64,000 bases of DNA from Saprospiraceae bacterium (GCA_016710235.1 JADJLG010000001.1:1663501-1727500); one strand, 5' to 3'. Numbered from the stretch's first letter, positions 39,301 to 47,551 are shown. Numbers and translations are program-made. Notes: generated from the sequence alone by a model not told the origin.

Positions 39301-39534
39301 CCTGTAGTTGATCATCTGAGTCTCAATATCTACCATCCTAGTTCAGAGCTTGTGAGTTTGCGAATTATTTCAATGGACGGTTCCAGAACAATGCAGTTGG
39401 ATAAAAAATTAAAACTCAAAAATGGAAGTATTCAAAAATCTTATTCTCTTTCAACTTTGACGCCGGGAATATACTGGTTAGAGATTAGTGGTTCGGAAGG
39501 AAATGTTTGGTATGAGAAGTTTATCAAACAATAG
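33310..39534 (+). CDS. Giant surface protein with SdrD B-like domains and T9SS type A sorting domain
   Basis: The 2074-residue protein (start at the ATG at 33310; an ATG at 33301 adds three residues) has a signal peptide (MKTYLQIVGLSLICSLLLIG). Most of it is a long series of beta-sandwich segments with alternating polar/hydrophobic strands, cysteine pairs and Asp/Asn/Gly turns, of the DUF11/Ig-like kind. Two SdrD B-like domains lie near residues 1650-1770 (IGDFVWNDTNGDGIQNVGEK) and 1770-1890 (VGDHIWIDRNYNGIQEESE); their DxNxDG-type loops suggest calcium binding. After a fibronectin-like segment, the protein ends with a type A sorting domain (INPNPVVDHLSLNIY, PGIYWLEISG). A surface adhesin or fibre is likely. 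Confidence 0.85.
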   Translation: MKTYLQIVGLSLICSLLLIGASESSWLRSSKSLSAPSKKNISNTKVLAPVLPVLAPNEDEVDFINPVLPQLVICGNKGTASIEVIKLATGNTINHARLTIDLDNGLEYAGSFTAGNCPGGTVNFRSDLSNTSKIVFDFPNMNFNNCPSIVLKFDIKVDCSVLDILEASPNSQFNWQYTMTYDGGADTRIETPLSAVHKPQLTLSKPASVISAPGSVTERSFTICQTAVDAYIKDTLLITELGSAGMRVRGIRINNGPEINTYISGNAGNQSIKIPPSEFSNAVYSGTTQSGNSNLFLDGPEGGVPGSKPECLVITEILEVNSCEDINSSVTAFWGCEGTYCASSETIHPGIEIDINAGAKLAVSENFSNELCPGLNYQRELKVTNIGKGTAKNIDFDIYLSTTGIQPALNCNGNALDVESYQISVNGGPFQSIIPTSNYSINDCSSFLGCFAGEPAHVLSTLRLPDLAAGDSVKIKYIKKMCCPTQAGYYYALGEAARARFTDNCGTPLLMLPVEMSQIYALSRSGIQNESVTDVNPGQLFSINLIYHELSFSNYNNNSEVIFKLKIPDGVIWSGSQDDFSWSDPSGLSWTVSDFNYDVATKLLEVRLKVIDFINLGIAKTNTEISLNNLSFDCNSTGLSTVQRAFEYEVRYNSDPNCACSFLLADGSANMKMHCRPDPNCDGLEFVGFSIQRSTFGLTDANDDGVADNNNFVNAQTPGVKYKRVITGDELISEFVGVVRDYDGNSNWPFLYAESEFENASETQLVSAQLTLWTAGGSTIIDCDNIQGTLTNDRWTFDLSIPSLKSHSCADPDLSAISRYRNGDSISLKVKYKMIKNIPGAVIENHLNNEFYISSIPDPNASSKYLCDNYTGNFIYHGYKMIYLSEPAVFAGCEEKSIDLTYYFDTENSANPAASNLFPREYRSLMNLNNIYANIPSGFNFTKAEVTLRKGSGSGKSTDIGPSSILPSSQNGNRLEFDLTSFYKSNQVNGPWQDPDDGFIIIMKIFSSPECDAPTESYLTGGARSQPKTILTTIDPNGNNLDTTDNLLSNYPAFDQFKFFFSRPELFIQSSQQTFNGNSANVSWPVNITNVSNNANAKNIWISFQTNPTGPQISKVLLNGNVVTVQGGGYFALGDLTTSIQEMNLEVFANQTGGCLSDSIVATVGWACNSYPQNLNNLTCSPIKFPLFVKPLHTNMDVSVLLPAESNPVEIYDLCEDIEFVVQVDNIGQAEASNILLDAYVPQGMELIPGSSYIQYKIVNTVPPTPNINSGSWKKIGDPSFVGNVALGQNYRWNVTSLWQAATGNNLLGGPGGSFPYQIQNLDSSKFYIRFLAQSSCGFLTGTRIPFVASAQSPCQLAGTDRISSLLKTSAPIHIIDPKTLYGARIKFDTDTVRLDACGTKNPVKIILYNFGPGSTRTTDSIKLKLPVGFKYIAGTSKNIHQFGGAEPVVMNMGSNGTKLCWAIGTVTTPGDSVKFEFQIDVDPTQLPCSGVTQFMNMVITTRDLVCVDNGEVCRTQLTLAEANPPVTYGKASYSIKFHNLTCPDASGKSELSMRINVSGAALDASQNIRVRLVHDQNFNGQLDPSEIANAVFAQAIFQGPFVIGNNDVNQKLIADSVKVKHAFILLDGTCYCSPVWVKLVEPYCKPCIPIGDFVWNDTNGDGIQNVGEKGINGVSVFLYNKAGQVIDADRTRTKPGTSDQDGYYKFCQCAGEYYIQFQISSLTASPYHVGLDNTKDSDVSHANGPNTTNYFTALDDQMYCDYDAGFSSGSQVGDHIWIDRNYNGIQEESETHLQGVTVSALKPDGTQLAKTISDQYGRYQLTAPAGIDLYFKFQLPAGYQFTTAKSGTDDKADSDVNGKMGYGTTALMRLNAGQSYMNIDAGAVGSVLAIDDLTVSGRDLEDHILLEWNCISPANVQSYELEKMNSPASGFQSIYKITEGIQSGKQTFEYKDVKDKGFTRIHYRIKRTDEDGSCRYSEIVGIDIQVGGAYCTINPNPVVDHLSLNIYHPSSELVSLRIISMDGSRTMQLDKKLKLKNGSIQKSYSLSTLTPGIYWLEISGSEGNVWYEKFIKQ

Positions 39535-39620
39535 GCGATTTGATTCTTTTGCTCAATGAAGAAAAAAGAAGATGAAAAAACTCTTCATAAGTTTTGTTTG
39601 AATGTTGAATGAATGTAAAG

Positions 39621-39650
39621 AAAAAGGCGTCCTTTGAGACGCCTTTTTTT
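39621..39650. terminator. Bidirectional intrinsic terminator
   Basis: AAAAAGGCGTC and GACGCCTTTTT pair around CTTTGA with T-runs in both directions. It ends the giant surface gene on the plus strand and the tRNA-Leu transcript on the minus strand. Confidence 0.85.
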
Positions 39651-39651
39651 G

Positions 39652-39736
39652 TGCCGAAAGTGGGACTCGAACCCACACGAATTTGAGGTTCACTGGATTT
39701 TGAGTCCAGCGCGTCTACCAGTTCCGCCATTTCGGC
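39652..39736 (-). tRNA. tRNA-Leu (CAA)
   Basis: Acceptor GCCGAAA/TTTCGGC is fully paired; anticodon stem CTGGA/TCCAG holds CTCAAAA (anticodon CAA). The long variable arm (type II tRNA) and T arm GTGGG-TTCGAGT-CCCAC are intact. 85 bases; CCA not encoded. The terminator follows directly. Confidence 0.95.
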
Positions 39737-39804
39737 TGAAAGATCCGGAACGGAAGGCAAAGGTAATCAACTCTGGATTACGCGAAAGCTCCCAACAAAA
39801 AAAA

Positions 39805-40044
39805 TTAACGGCTTTCTTTTTTCTTAGGATTTAACGGTACGGGGTCTTCACCACAACCTCCCCAGGGATGGCATCTACTGATTCTTTTCATTCCAAGCCA
39901 AAGGCCTTTAAATGTGCCCCATTCTTTTACGGACTGCAACATGTAATTAGAACAAGTAGGGTCAAATCTGCAGTTTTTGCCCAATAGAGGCGAAAGTAAG
40001 ATTTGGTATAAACGAACCGGAACGATAATCAGATATTTGAACAT
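39805..40044 (-). CDS. yidD: Membrane protein insertion efficiency factor YidD
   Basis: The 79-residue protein matches YidD, a small inner-membrane-associated factor that aids YidC/Sec insertion of membrane proteins. It shows the amphipathic N-terminus ([20 protein letters not shown]), [11 protein letters not shown] and the conserved [12 protein letters not shown]. Length is normal. It is followed on the same strand by tRNA-Leu and sits alone, away from yidC and rnpA, which is common in Bacteroidota. Confidence 0.93.
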   Translation of the reverse strand: MFKYLIIVPVRLYQILLSPLLGKNCRFDPTCSNYMLQSVKEWGTFKGLWLGMKRISRCHPWGGCGEDPVPLNPKKKESR

Positions 40045-40139
40045 ATCGCAAATGAAAAGGAGAAGACCGGCACAAATGTTTAAAAAACCCGACTTATGTG
40101 GCTTTTTGCTTCGTACATTTACTGCCTAAAATTTAAAAC

Positions 40140-41315
40140 ATGCACTTCAGTTTGACCGAAGACCAGATAGCTGTACAACATGCTGCTAGAGATTTTGCAC
40201 AGCAAGAACTATTGCCGGGTGTAATCGCCAGAGATGCAGCAATGAAATTTCCTGAAGAAGAAGTGAGGAAGATGGCAGAAATGGGATTTCTCGGTATGAT
40301 GGTGTCTCCGGAATATGGCGGCGGCGGAATGGATACAATATCCTATGTATTGGCAATGACTGAGATATCAAAAGTTGATAATTCCTGTTCCGTAATCATG
40401 TCTGTGAATAACAGCTTAGTCTGTTGGGGACTTGAAAAAATGGGAACTGAAGAACAAAAGAAAAAGTACCTCCCAAAATTAGCTTCCGGTGAATGGATTG
40501 GTTCATTTTGTCTGTCTGAGCCTGAAGCCGGCTCAGATGCAACCAGCCAAAAAACCACGGCCATTGATAAAGGTGATCATTACCTTTTGAATGGTACAAA
40601 AAACTGGATTACAAATGGAGGTTCTTCTCAAGTACATTTGGTGATGGCACAGGTGGATCCTAGTTTAGGACATAGGGGAATCTGTACCTTTATCGTCGAA
40701 ACGAATTGGCCGGGTGTAGTCATTGGAGCTAAAGAAGACAAACTTGGCATCAGGTCATCTGACACACATACGATCATGTATAATGATGTCATAGTGCCCA
40801 AGGAGAATCTATTGGGACCGGCAGGGGACGGATTTAAATTCGCCATGAAAACTCTAACGGGTGGCAGGATAGGAATAGCATCACAGGCACTTGGTATCGC
40901 ATCAGGAGCTTTTGAAAGGGCTGTTGCTTATAGTAAAGAAAGAAAAACTTTCGGGGTGCCCATTTCAAATCATCAAGCTATTGCTTTCAAGATAGCAGAT
41001 ATGGGTACTGAAGTCGAAGCTGCACGCTTAATGGTTTTGAGAGCAGCATGGATGAAAGATCAAAACATGGATTTTTCTGTTGCAGCCAGTATGGCAAAAC
41101 TTTATGCTTCAGATGTCGCTATGAGACAAACCGTCGAAGCTGTGCAGATACACGGGGGGTACGGCTTTGTAAAAGAGTATCATGTAGAAAGACTTATGCG
41201 TGATGCCAAGATCACTCAAATCTATGAGGGAACTTCTGAGGTGCAACGAATTGTTATATCTAGAGCCATATTGCAGGGTCAACTTTACCAACCAATGTGG
41301 AATATGAATGCATAA
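40140..41315 (+). CDS. Acyl-CoA dehydrogenase
   Basis: The 391-residue flavoenzyme introduces the alpha-beta double bond in acyl-CoA, passing electrons to electron-transfer flavoprotein. It has the complete ACAD fold: N-terminal helices (FSLTEDQIAVQHAARDFA), FAD-binding FCLSEPEAGSDA and KNWITNGGSS, a middle beta domain, and the C-terminal helices with QIHGGYGFVKEYHVERLMRD and YEGTSEVQR (catalytic Glu and adenine-binding region). The length and the EGTSEVQRIVI end place it near short-chain/branched members such as butyryl-CoA dehydrogenase; chain preference cannot be fixed. It directly abuts the protease gene downstream (stop 41315, ATG 41316). Confidence 0.92.
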   Translation: MHFSLTEDQIAVQHAARDFAQQELLPGVIARDAAMKFPEEEVRKMAEMGFLGMMVSPEYGGGGMDTISYVLAMTEISKVDNSCSVIMSVNNSLVCWGLEKMGTEEQKKKYLPKLASGEWIGSFCLSEPEAGSDATSQKTTAIDKGDHYLLNGTKNWITNGGSSQVHLVMAQVDPSLGHRGICTFIVETNWPGVVIGAKEDKLGIRSSDTHTIMYNDVIVPKENLLGPAGDGFKFAMKTLTGGRIGIASQALGIASGAFERAVAYSKERKTFGVPISNHQAIAFKIADMGTEVEAARLMVLRAAWMKDQNMDFSVAASMAKLYASDVAMRQTVEAVQIHGGYGFVKEYHVERLMRDAKITQIYEGTSEVQRIVISRAILQGQLYQPMWNMNA

Positions 41316-42407
41316 ATGTTGAATAATTCATGGAACATAGGTAAGTTTTTTGGCATCCCTGCCAGGATACATTGGTCATTTTTGTTGATCATAGCTTACA
41401 CGGCGGGATCTGCACTTCAGGAAGGAAAAAGTTGGCATTCTATTTTAGTAGAAGTAGTTTTTGTACTGACAGTTTTTTTATGTGTGCTTTTGCACGAATA
41501 TGGACATGCAATAACTGCAAAAAAATACGATATTCAGACGGAAGACATCATACTCCTTCCGATAGGAGGAGTGGCTCGTTTGAGAGGATTACCCCAAAAG
41601 CCAATACAAGAAGTAGTTATAGCATTGATGGGGCCTGCTGTCAATGTGATAATAGCATTGATATTGTGGATGGGGCTAATGATATTTAAGGTAGATATCA
41701 TATCTCAGCTGACATTATCTGCTGAGAACGGGGGAATACAATGGTCTTCACTCGTCCCATATTTGATCATTACCAATGTTCTGTTAGTACTTTTTAACAT
41801 GATTCCTTGTTTTCCAATGGATGGGGGAAGGGTATTTCGGGCATTACTCTCGATGAAGTGGGGTAAACTTACTGCCACAAAATGGGCGACGCGACTGAGC
41901 CAATTGATCTGTATTTTATTTATCTTGGTTGGGTCATATTACAGCTATTGGAATCTAGTGATTATCGGGGTAGTCATATTTCTCATGGGCGCAATGGAAT
42001 ACAGACATGTCGCGTATGATGAAGTGCTCAAAGGAATTACTGTTGGAGAAAGTTGTATCAAAAATTTTAATTCCGTTCCTGAATATTTTGATGTCTCATC
42101 AGCATTGAATTTCCCTCCGCAAGATGCTACAGAAAATTTGTTGGTAGTCAATTTGTCCGGAGACGTGAGTGGGAGTGTACCTTTCAAAAAACTAGAACAA
42201 ACAGCGCGGCAAGAACCAAACACAAGAGTCAATCAAATCAAAAACTCTATCCTGCATTATGTGCATGAAGATGCCATGCTTGCTGAAATTTATCCCCAGG
42301 TGAAAGGGAACAGTGACGTGTTGGTTGTCATTAATGGCGCGAATGAAATACTTGGAATTCTGGATCGTCTAACCTTAATGAGGGTGATGAACAGGAACAA
42401 ATTTTAA
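41316..42407 (+). CDS. Site-2 protease family membrane metalloprotease
   Basis: This 363-residue intramembrane protease (M50-like) has the zinc motif HEYGH in FLCVLLHEYGHAITAKKYD and the second motif NMIPCFPMDGGRVFRALLS, with the DG aspartate completing the metal site. About six membrane spans precede a C-terminal cytosolic domain (residues about 240-363) that resembles a CBS-like pair (VLVVINGANEILGILDRLTLM). It belongs to the small M50B group common in Bacteroidota. It may regulate transmembrane anti-sigma or signal proteins, but no substrate is in view. It abuts the acyl-CoA dehydrogenase gene exactly, which suggests co-transcription. Confidence 0.88.
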   Translation: MLNNSWNIGKFFGIPARIHWSFLLIIAYTAGSALQEGKSWHSILVEVVFVLTVFLCVLLHEYGHAITAKKYDIQTEDIILLPIGGVARLRGLPQKPIQEVVIALMGPAVNVIIALILWMGLMIFKVDIISQLTLSAENGGIQWSSLVPYLIITNVLLVLFNMIPCFPMDGGRVFRALLSMKWGKLTATKWATRLSQLICILFILVGSYYSYWNLVIIGVVIFLMGAMEYRHVAYDEVLKGITVGESCIKNFNSVPEYFDVSSALNFPPQDATENLLVVNLSGDVSGSVPFKKLEQTARQEPNTRVNQIKNSILHYVHEDAMLAEIYPQVKGNSDVLVVINGANEILGILDRLTLMRVMNRNKF

Positions 42408-42455
42408 CTGCTGATCATTATCAATTGATGTGATTTTACCTCAATATTTTTATTT

Positions 42456-44525
42456 ATGAAAATACTGCGAATATTTTTTTATGCTGTGGCTGTAATGCTC
42501 GTCTTGAATTCATGCAAAATGCAAGACCCTTCCTGGAATTCTGATTTTCTCATTCCTCTTGCGAAGTCAAAGTTATTGATAAAAGACCTCGTGCCGGATT
42601 CACTTGTGAAAGTTTCACAAGACAGTAATGTTCATATTGTCTATTCAAAGGAATTGTATGGTCTTGCTGTTGATTCCATATTTTCTTTTTCTGATACAGG
42701 AGTCATACGATCATTCAATATTGACTCACTTTCATTGTTTACAACTGAAACAGATTTTAAAATAACTCTGGGAGATATAGCTAGAAATGCCGGCCTAGCG
42801 GGACTTTTAATTTTGGGACAACATGGCAAACAAATTCCCGTACCTGCTATTTCGCCGATCAGTTCACCTGTCCTGCCGTTTGATGGCGATAGTTTGTTTA
42901 CGACAATGACCTTGAATGAAGGGAATATAGACGTGAGTATGTACAATGGATTACCGATTGAAATTACAAATGTTTTGTTTGATCTTAAAAACAGCTCTGA
43001 CAATAGTTTGGTGTTGCAAGGCAGTTTCCCTTCGATCCCACCTGGAACAACTATGACTCGAACCTTTCTACTTAATGGAAAAACCATTGAAGGTAAACTC
43101 AATGCACAATTGATCAGTTTGTCTTCACCAGGCAGCAATGGAATTCCTGTATTAATTGATACGAACAATTTTATACGAGCGGGATTAAAAGTTTATAACC
43201 TGCATCCGATTACCGCTACGGCTGTATTTCCAGCACAAAATCTCATCAATAATGGGCAGAATTTTGTGTTAAAAAATTTACCAGTTTTTCTGAAGGAATC
43301 CAAAGCAAAAAGTGGTCAGATCTTGATCAAAATGTTTTCAACCTTAGAGGATTCTATTTATATGACATATCGTCTCCCCAGTGCCACACTCAACGGAGTG
43401 CCATTCGAGGTTAAAAAAACGCTTCCACCAGCACCACCGGGAGGACTTTCAAGCTTTGAAAAATTATTTGATTTTTCAGGTTATTTACTCGATCTCTCAG
43501 GAAAAAATGGTGATACCATAAATACGGCATACAATGAATTTGTAGTCCGCATAGAATACACAGGAATCAAAAAAACTTTATCCAAGAAGGACAGTATTTA
43601 TGCCCAGCTGTCTTTCCTCAATTTGAAGCCGGAATATGCACGTGGGTATCTGGGAAATCAAACATTCGATTATGGACCTGCAGAAATAGAGATAGATGGC
43701 TTGAGCGATATCAATGGTCATTTGGATTTGGCAAATGTTAAATTGGATGTAGAAGCAGAAAACTTCATTGGAGCGGATGCTAGTTTTGAAATCAAGGAAT
43801 TCTCTTCTGTCAATTCGCGCAATAATAAAACTGTAGATTTAACAGGTTCCTATAATTCAGGTTCTATCACCGTACCTCGAGCGAACGAAGTTCCAGCTCC
43901 CGAATTGGTGAGGCCATCCTATACTCAGTTGAACATTGATCAGTCAAATTCAAATATCAAGGAATTTGTTGCAAATCTTCCGGATAAAATAAAATATTCG
44001 CTTTTTTTACAAACCAATCCTCAGGGCAACACTGCCAACTATCGGGACTTTGTTTATGACAGAAAGTTTTTAAATCTCAGATTGTTGGTAGATGTTCCAC
44101 TAGAATTTTCTGCCTCTGGGATAAGTCTAATGGATACAATAGATCTGGATCTGAATTATGATGATGTATCAAAAGTAGAAAGTGCAACTTTATATTTTCT
44201 GGCCGACAATTCGTTTCCTATGGATTGTGAATTGCAATTTTATTTGTTTGATCCGGTGCTCTCTACTATGACCGCACTGCTGCCTCAAAATGCAGTCATC
44301 AAAGCAGGACTGTATGATCCTGTATTGCAAAAGGTCACAAGTGCTACATTCTCAAAAATTCCTGTTGAATTTACAAAATCAAAAATCGAACAACTTTTTA
44401 ATTCAAAAAAGATTTTAGCAAAAGCAACATTTTCCACTGCGCCTCCGAATACTCAAGTAAAAATATTCAGTGATGCAGGCATTGATTTAAAAATTACGGG
44501 TTTGTTTAATTATTTAATAGACTAG
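42456..44525 (+). CDS. Lipoprotein of unknown function, paired with an outer-membrane protein
   Basis: The 689-residue protein starts with a lipoprotein signal peptide (MKILRIFFYAVAVMLVLNSC, the Cys being the lipidation site). The rest is almost all beta strand with many hydrophobic alternations and Ser/Asn-rich turns, e.g. VLPFDGDSLFTTMTL and KSGQILIKMFSTLEDSIYM. No named domain is recognised. The following gene begins 2 bases after its stop, so the two are surely co-transcribed and may form one outer-membrane assembly. Confidence 0.75.
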   Translation: MKILRIFFYAVAVMLVLNSCKMQDPSWNSDFLIPLAKSKLLIKDLVPDSLVKVSQDSNVHIVYSKELYGLAVDSIFSFSDTGVIRSFNIDSLSLFTTETDFKITLGDIARNAGLAGLLILGQHGKQIPVPAISPISSPVLPFDGDSLFTTMTLNEGNIDVSMYNGLPIEITNVLFDLKNSSDNSLVLQGSFPSIPPGTTMTRTFLLNGKTIEGKLNAQLISLSSPGSNGIPVLIDTNNFIRAGLKVYNLHPITATAVFPAQNLINNGQNFVLKNLPVFLKESKAKSGQILIKMFSTLEDSIYMTYRLPSATLNGVPFEVKKTLPPAPPGGLSSFEKLFDFSGYLLDLSGKNGDTINTAYNEFVVRIEYTGIKKTLSKKDSIYAQLSFLNLKPEYARGYLGNQTFDYGPAEIEIDGLSDINGHLDLANVKLDVEAENFIGADASFEIKEFSSVNSRNNKTVDLTGSYNSGSITVPRANEVPAPELVRPSYTQLNIDQSNSNIKEFVANLPDKIKYSLFLQTNPQGNTANYRDFVYDRKFLNLRLLVDVPLEFSASGISLMDTIDLDLNYDDVSKVESATLYFLADNSFPMDCELQFYLFDPVLSTMTALLPQNAVIKAGLYDPVLQKVTSATFSKIPVEFTKSKIEQLFNSKKILAKATFSTAPPNTQVKIFSDAGIDLKITGLFNYLID

Positions 44526-44526
44526 G

Positions 44527-45771
44527 ATGATGAAGAGAATAATTACTTGCATTTTTTTTCTATATTGTTCATTTGTTTCTTGGGCTCAGGGATTGTATGA
44601 CTTGGATTACCTTGAGTCTCAAGACAAAGCATCTCTATCATTCGGGCTTTATACCAATGTTTCATCTACCGGGCTGAATACAAATTTTGTCTCTAAATTT
44701 ATCAATGGAGGGTATATAGATGGACAGCTCATTGACGATATTCTGCAACATTTGAACGGTACCCAAACTATTGGTACTGATCTGCGACCTGCTTTATTTT
44801 ATCAACATTCCGGAAAAAGGATTTTTGGTTCTGACAATATGCATTGGATGCTGCAACTCAGTAGTCGAGGATTTGCTGAAGCAAGTTTTCCATCTGATTT
44901 CTTTGAATTGATTTTTTCCGGGAATAAAAATTTTGAAAACAGAACTGCTTATATCCATCCATTCGGATTCCAGTCCATCTTATACCATAAACTTCAAATT
45001 GGGCTTTGTAAACAATCTGCCGGACATCGATTTGGAGTATTCTTGGGGCCTGTGTTAGGTAGTTCATATTACAAATCATCCACAGATCGGGGCAGTATTT
45101 TTACTGCGCAAGATGGAAGGTATTTAGATTTTGACCTGAAGTGGCAACTTGAGCAAAGTAATCCTGATAAAAATCATTTGATGTCGAATTCAGGAGTTGG
45201 CATTGGTGCCGATTTATTTTGGAAATGGAATTTCAGGGAGCATTCTGCATTTATTTTAATGGCTGAAGATTTGGGTGTTATCAGCTGGGATGGTGATGCT
45301 CAGATGAGTCAGATTGACTCATCTTTCAGATTTGAAGGTGTAGAAATCGGCTCCATCTTTGATAGTATATTTGTTGAAATTAAATCGGGTTCTGACCTCA
45401 AATCAGAGTTTTTGAAAGAACAGAGAAAGAAAATTCCGGCTGCTGTCCTACCTGCATCTCTGAGTTTGGAATTTCGTAGACAATTTTTGAACAATAAGTT
45501 TGTTGCAAATCTGTATATTCAGAAATACATCAGCCGATATTCAAAATTTCAAGTTGCGGCTGGATTAAATTATAATATTTGGAATGGATTCCAAGTTGGA
45601 GTAACTGGAGGCTTGTCCTCTCATGGAAATTGGTATGCAGGAATACAGATGCATGTATTTAGAAAAGATAATTTCCAGTTGAAGATTACAGCTCCTTCAT
45701 TGATAAATGTATTTCAGGGAGAAAGAAACTTCGTAGCCATAGGCCAAGTCTTGTTGTCAAAAGCTTTCTAA
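44527..45771 (+). CDS. Outer-membrane protein, DUF5723-like
   Basis: The 414-residue protein has a signal peptide (MMKRIITCIFFLYCSFVSWA). The rest resembles the barrel-forming family DUF5723, with ASLSFGLYTNVSSTGL, ALFYQHSGKRIFG, FGVFLGPVLGSSYY, LGVISWDGDA and a terminal aromatic LLSKAF. It is the likely partner of the lipoprotein encoded directly before it. No pathway can be named; family assignment is by layout and therefore tentative. Confidence 0.65.
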   Translation: MMKRIITCIFFLYCSFVSWAQGLYDLDYLESQDKASLSFGLYTNVSSTGLNTNFVSKFINGGYIDGQLIDDILQHLNGTQTIGTDLRPALFYQHSGKRIFGSDNMHWMLQLSSRGFAEASFPSDFFELIFSGNKNFENRTAYIHPFGFQSILYHKLQIGLCKQSAGHRFGVFLGPVLGSSYYKSSTDRGSIFTAQDGRYLDFDLKWQLEQSNPDKNHLMSNSGVGIGADLFWKWNFREHSAFILMAEDLGVISWDGDAQMSQIDSSFRFEGVEIGSIFDSIFVEIKSGSDLKSEFLKEQRKKIPAAVLPASLSLEFRRQFLNNKFVANLYIQKYISRYSKFQVAAGLNYNIWNGFQVGVTGGLSSHGNWYAGIQMHVFRKDNFQLKITAPSLINVFQGERNFVAIGQVLLSKAF

Positions 45772-45960
45772 GCGAATGTAGAAGAACGACTTTCAGGTCA
45801 ATCATTTGATTGAAGCCGATTCGAATTTTTTACTAGTAACAATAAAGCAAAAAAAAAGGCCCCCAAAATTTGGAAACCCTTTATGATTGAATTCAATTTT
45901 GCAGATCATTTGAACTGTAATAAAATTTCAAATCCAAAAATTGGGTTAAGCATTGTATCA

Positions 45961-46383
45961 TTAATGTCTGCCCCAGAGTTCAATGAGTGCTCTGTTTTTT
46001 CTTAAAGCTTTGGTGTCGTACCAGAATACGACTTTTTTGATGATTCTTTTTTTGCCTTCTAAATCAATAACTCTGCTTTCTGAACCTGCTGAAAAATCAT
46101 TTCTGATATCCACGTCTTGAGTACTGCCATCACCAAAATGAACGGTGACTTTGTGCATATTAATTCCGGCTTTTTTTACTTTAAGTTGAATGGCTGAGAA
46201 TTCTCCTTCAGCTGCAGTGACAGATATTTCGTCACGATCCAGACTGTAGTTGACCATTGTTTTTCCTAGAATTTCCCAGCGTCCTTGTGGGGGATTCGTT
46301 GTGTGTGCAAATGCTTCCGAGCTGTAAACCTGTAGTACAAGGCTAAACAGAAGCATCCAGCCAAGCGATAATTGATTTTTCAT
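45961..46383 (-). CDS. Small secreted beta-sandwich protein
   Basis: From the ATG at 46383 (140 residues) the protein has a signal peptide (MKNQLSLGWMLLFSLVLQVY...EAFA) followed by a compact beta domain: GRWEILGKTMVNYSLDRDEI, FSAIQLKVKKAGINMHKVTV, HFGDGSTQDVDI, VIDLEGKKRIIKKVVFWYD, ALIELWGRH. The layout resembles the DUF2541-like small secreted proteins, but I cannot be sure. The start at 46383 is preferred over 46494, which would put 37 odd residues before the signal peptide. It diverges from the following plus-strand gene. Confidence 0.65.
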   Translation of the reverse strand: MKNQLSLGWMLLFSLVLQVYSSEAFAHTTNPPQGRWEILGKTMVNYSLDRDEISVTAAEGEFSAIQLKVKKAGINMHKVTVHFGDGSTQDVDIRNDFSAGSESRVIDLEGKKRIIKKVVFWYDTKALRKNRALIELWGRH

Positions 46384-46400
46384 TTTATGGATTAATTTTA

Positions 46401-46408
46401 TAAATTTG
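46401..46408 (+). promoter_or_regulatory. Bacteroidota -7 box (TAAATTTG)
   Basis: TAAATTTG matches TAnnTTTG 27 bases upstream of the ATG at 46436, in the divergent intergenic region. It supports that start over an ATG-like start at 46406. Confidence 0.5.
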
Positions 46409-46435
46409 ACAGCTAATTTAACAAAAGGTTTAATC

Positions 46436-47551
46436 ATGAAGTTAGTATCTGCATCAAATTTCATTTTGCTCTTGTGTACATGGGCAGAAATCAATGCTCA
46501 GACTTTAAACCTCGATGTTGTATGTAAACTACCTGATGCTCTAAGGGAGTCATCAGCTTTGTGGTTTGATCGGGATGAGAGGGTATTTTATTCACTCAAT
46601 GACAGTGATAGAAAAAATGAGTTTCATTCGTTTGACAGTACCGGAGCATGGATAGCTACATATCCTATTTCCAATGCCACTAACATTGACTGGGAAGAAA
46701 TGACTGCGGACGATGAGGGAACCATGTATATCGGTGACTTTGGAAACAACAGCAATAATAGACAGGATTTGAAAATTTATATTTTACCTCATTTTTTTGA
46801 TCACAAGGATAGTAGCATACATGCTGAAATCATCAGACTGAAGTACGAACGCCAAAGCGCATTCCCTCCTCCGGATGCTTCCAAGAATTTTGACATGGAA
46901 GCAATGATTTATTTTAATGATAGCTTGCATCTATTTAGTAAAAACAGGACAACTCCTTATACCGGTATTACTTATCACTATACCATTCCGGCTCTAGCTG
47001 GAGATTATACATTATTGCCAAGGGATAGTTTTAATACCGGTGGTGCCAATTATCTTCAGAATTGGGTGGTTGGAGCTGCATTAAGCCCTGATAAAAAATC
47101 ATTAATATTATTGTCTTACGACAAAATGTGGTTGTTTCGATCATTTGTTGGAAGTAGTTTTTTGCAAGGTAATGTAACGCAGTATAAATTTCCATTTCTT
47201 TCTCAAAAGGAAGGTGTCAGTTTTTCAACTAATTCTGATATTTTTATCAGTGAAGAATCAGTACCGGGAGCATCTGTAAACGGAAATCTTTATCACGCCA
47301 AACTCGATTTAACTAGCACTCAAGAGCAGGGTGAATTGAAGAAAAATATCGTCAAAACCCGGTTGATTTCTGATGATTACCTCAGGAAAGAAACTTTCGA
47401 AACCGAAATTTATAATCTAAGCGGACAATTAATCATGCGAATTGCTCCTCATGTTGAAGTTATCTCATTTACTTCATTTCCTGCAGGCGTTTATTTCATG
47501 AAAGAAAATTCAAAATTTAAATCTCAAACTACTTTATTGATTAAATATTAG
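46436..47551 (+). CDS. Secreted beta-propeller-like protein with short T9SS-like C-terminus
   Basis: The 371-residue protein has a signal peptide (MKLVSASNFILLLCTWAEIN) followed by repeated strand groups with SALWFDRDERVFYSLNDSD, EEMTADDEGTMYIGDFGNN, FDMEAMIYFNDSLHLFSKN and VVGAALSPDKKSLILLSYD, as in beta-propeller/esterase-like folds (the WEE-D-x-YIGDFGNN block). The last 60 residues (ETEIYNLSGQLIMRI, GVYFMKE, TLLIKY) look like a shortened type A sorting domain. It probably acts outside the cell; enzyme activity is not shown. Confidence 0.72.
   Translation: MKLVSASNFILLLCTWAEINAQTLNLDVVCKLPDALRESSALWFDRDERVFYSLNDSDRKNEFHSFDSTGAWIATYPISNATNIDWEEMTADDEGTMYIGDFGNNSNNRQDLKIYILPHFFDHKDSSIHAEIIRLKYERQSAFPPPDASKNFDMEAMIYFNDSLHLFSKNRTTPYTGITYHYTIPALAGDYTLLPRDSFNTGGANYLQNWVVGAALSPDKKSLILLSYDKMWLFRSFVGSSFLQGNVTQYKFPFLSQKEGVSFSTNSDIFISEESVPGASVNGNLYHAKLDLTSTQEQGELKKNIVKTRLISDDYLRKETFETEIYNLSGQLIMRIAPHVEVISFTSFPAGVYFMKENSKFKSQTTLLIKY

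Noticed and set aside
45848..45890. A-run with GGCCCCC and GGAAACC, possible terminator after the DUF5723-like gene
   Set aside because: The arms do not pair well enough to form a stable stem.
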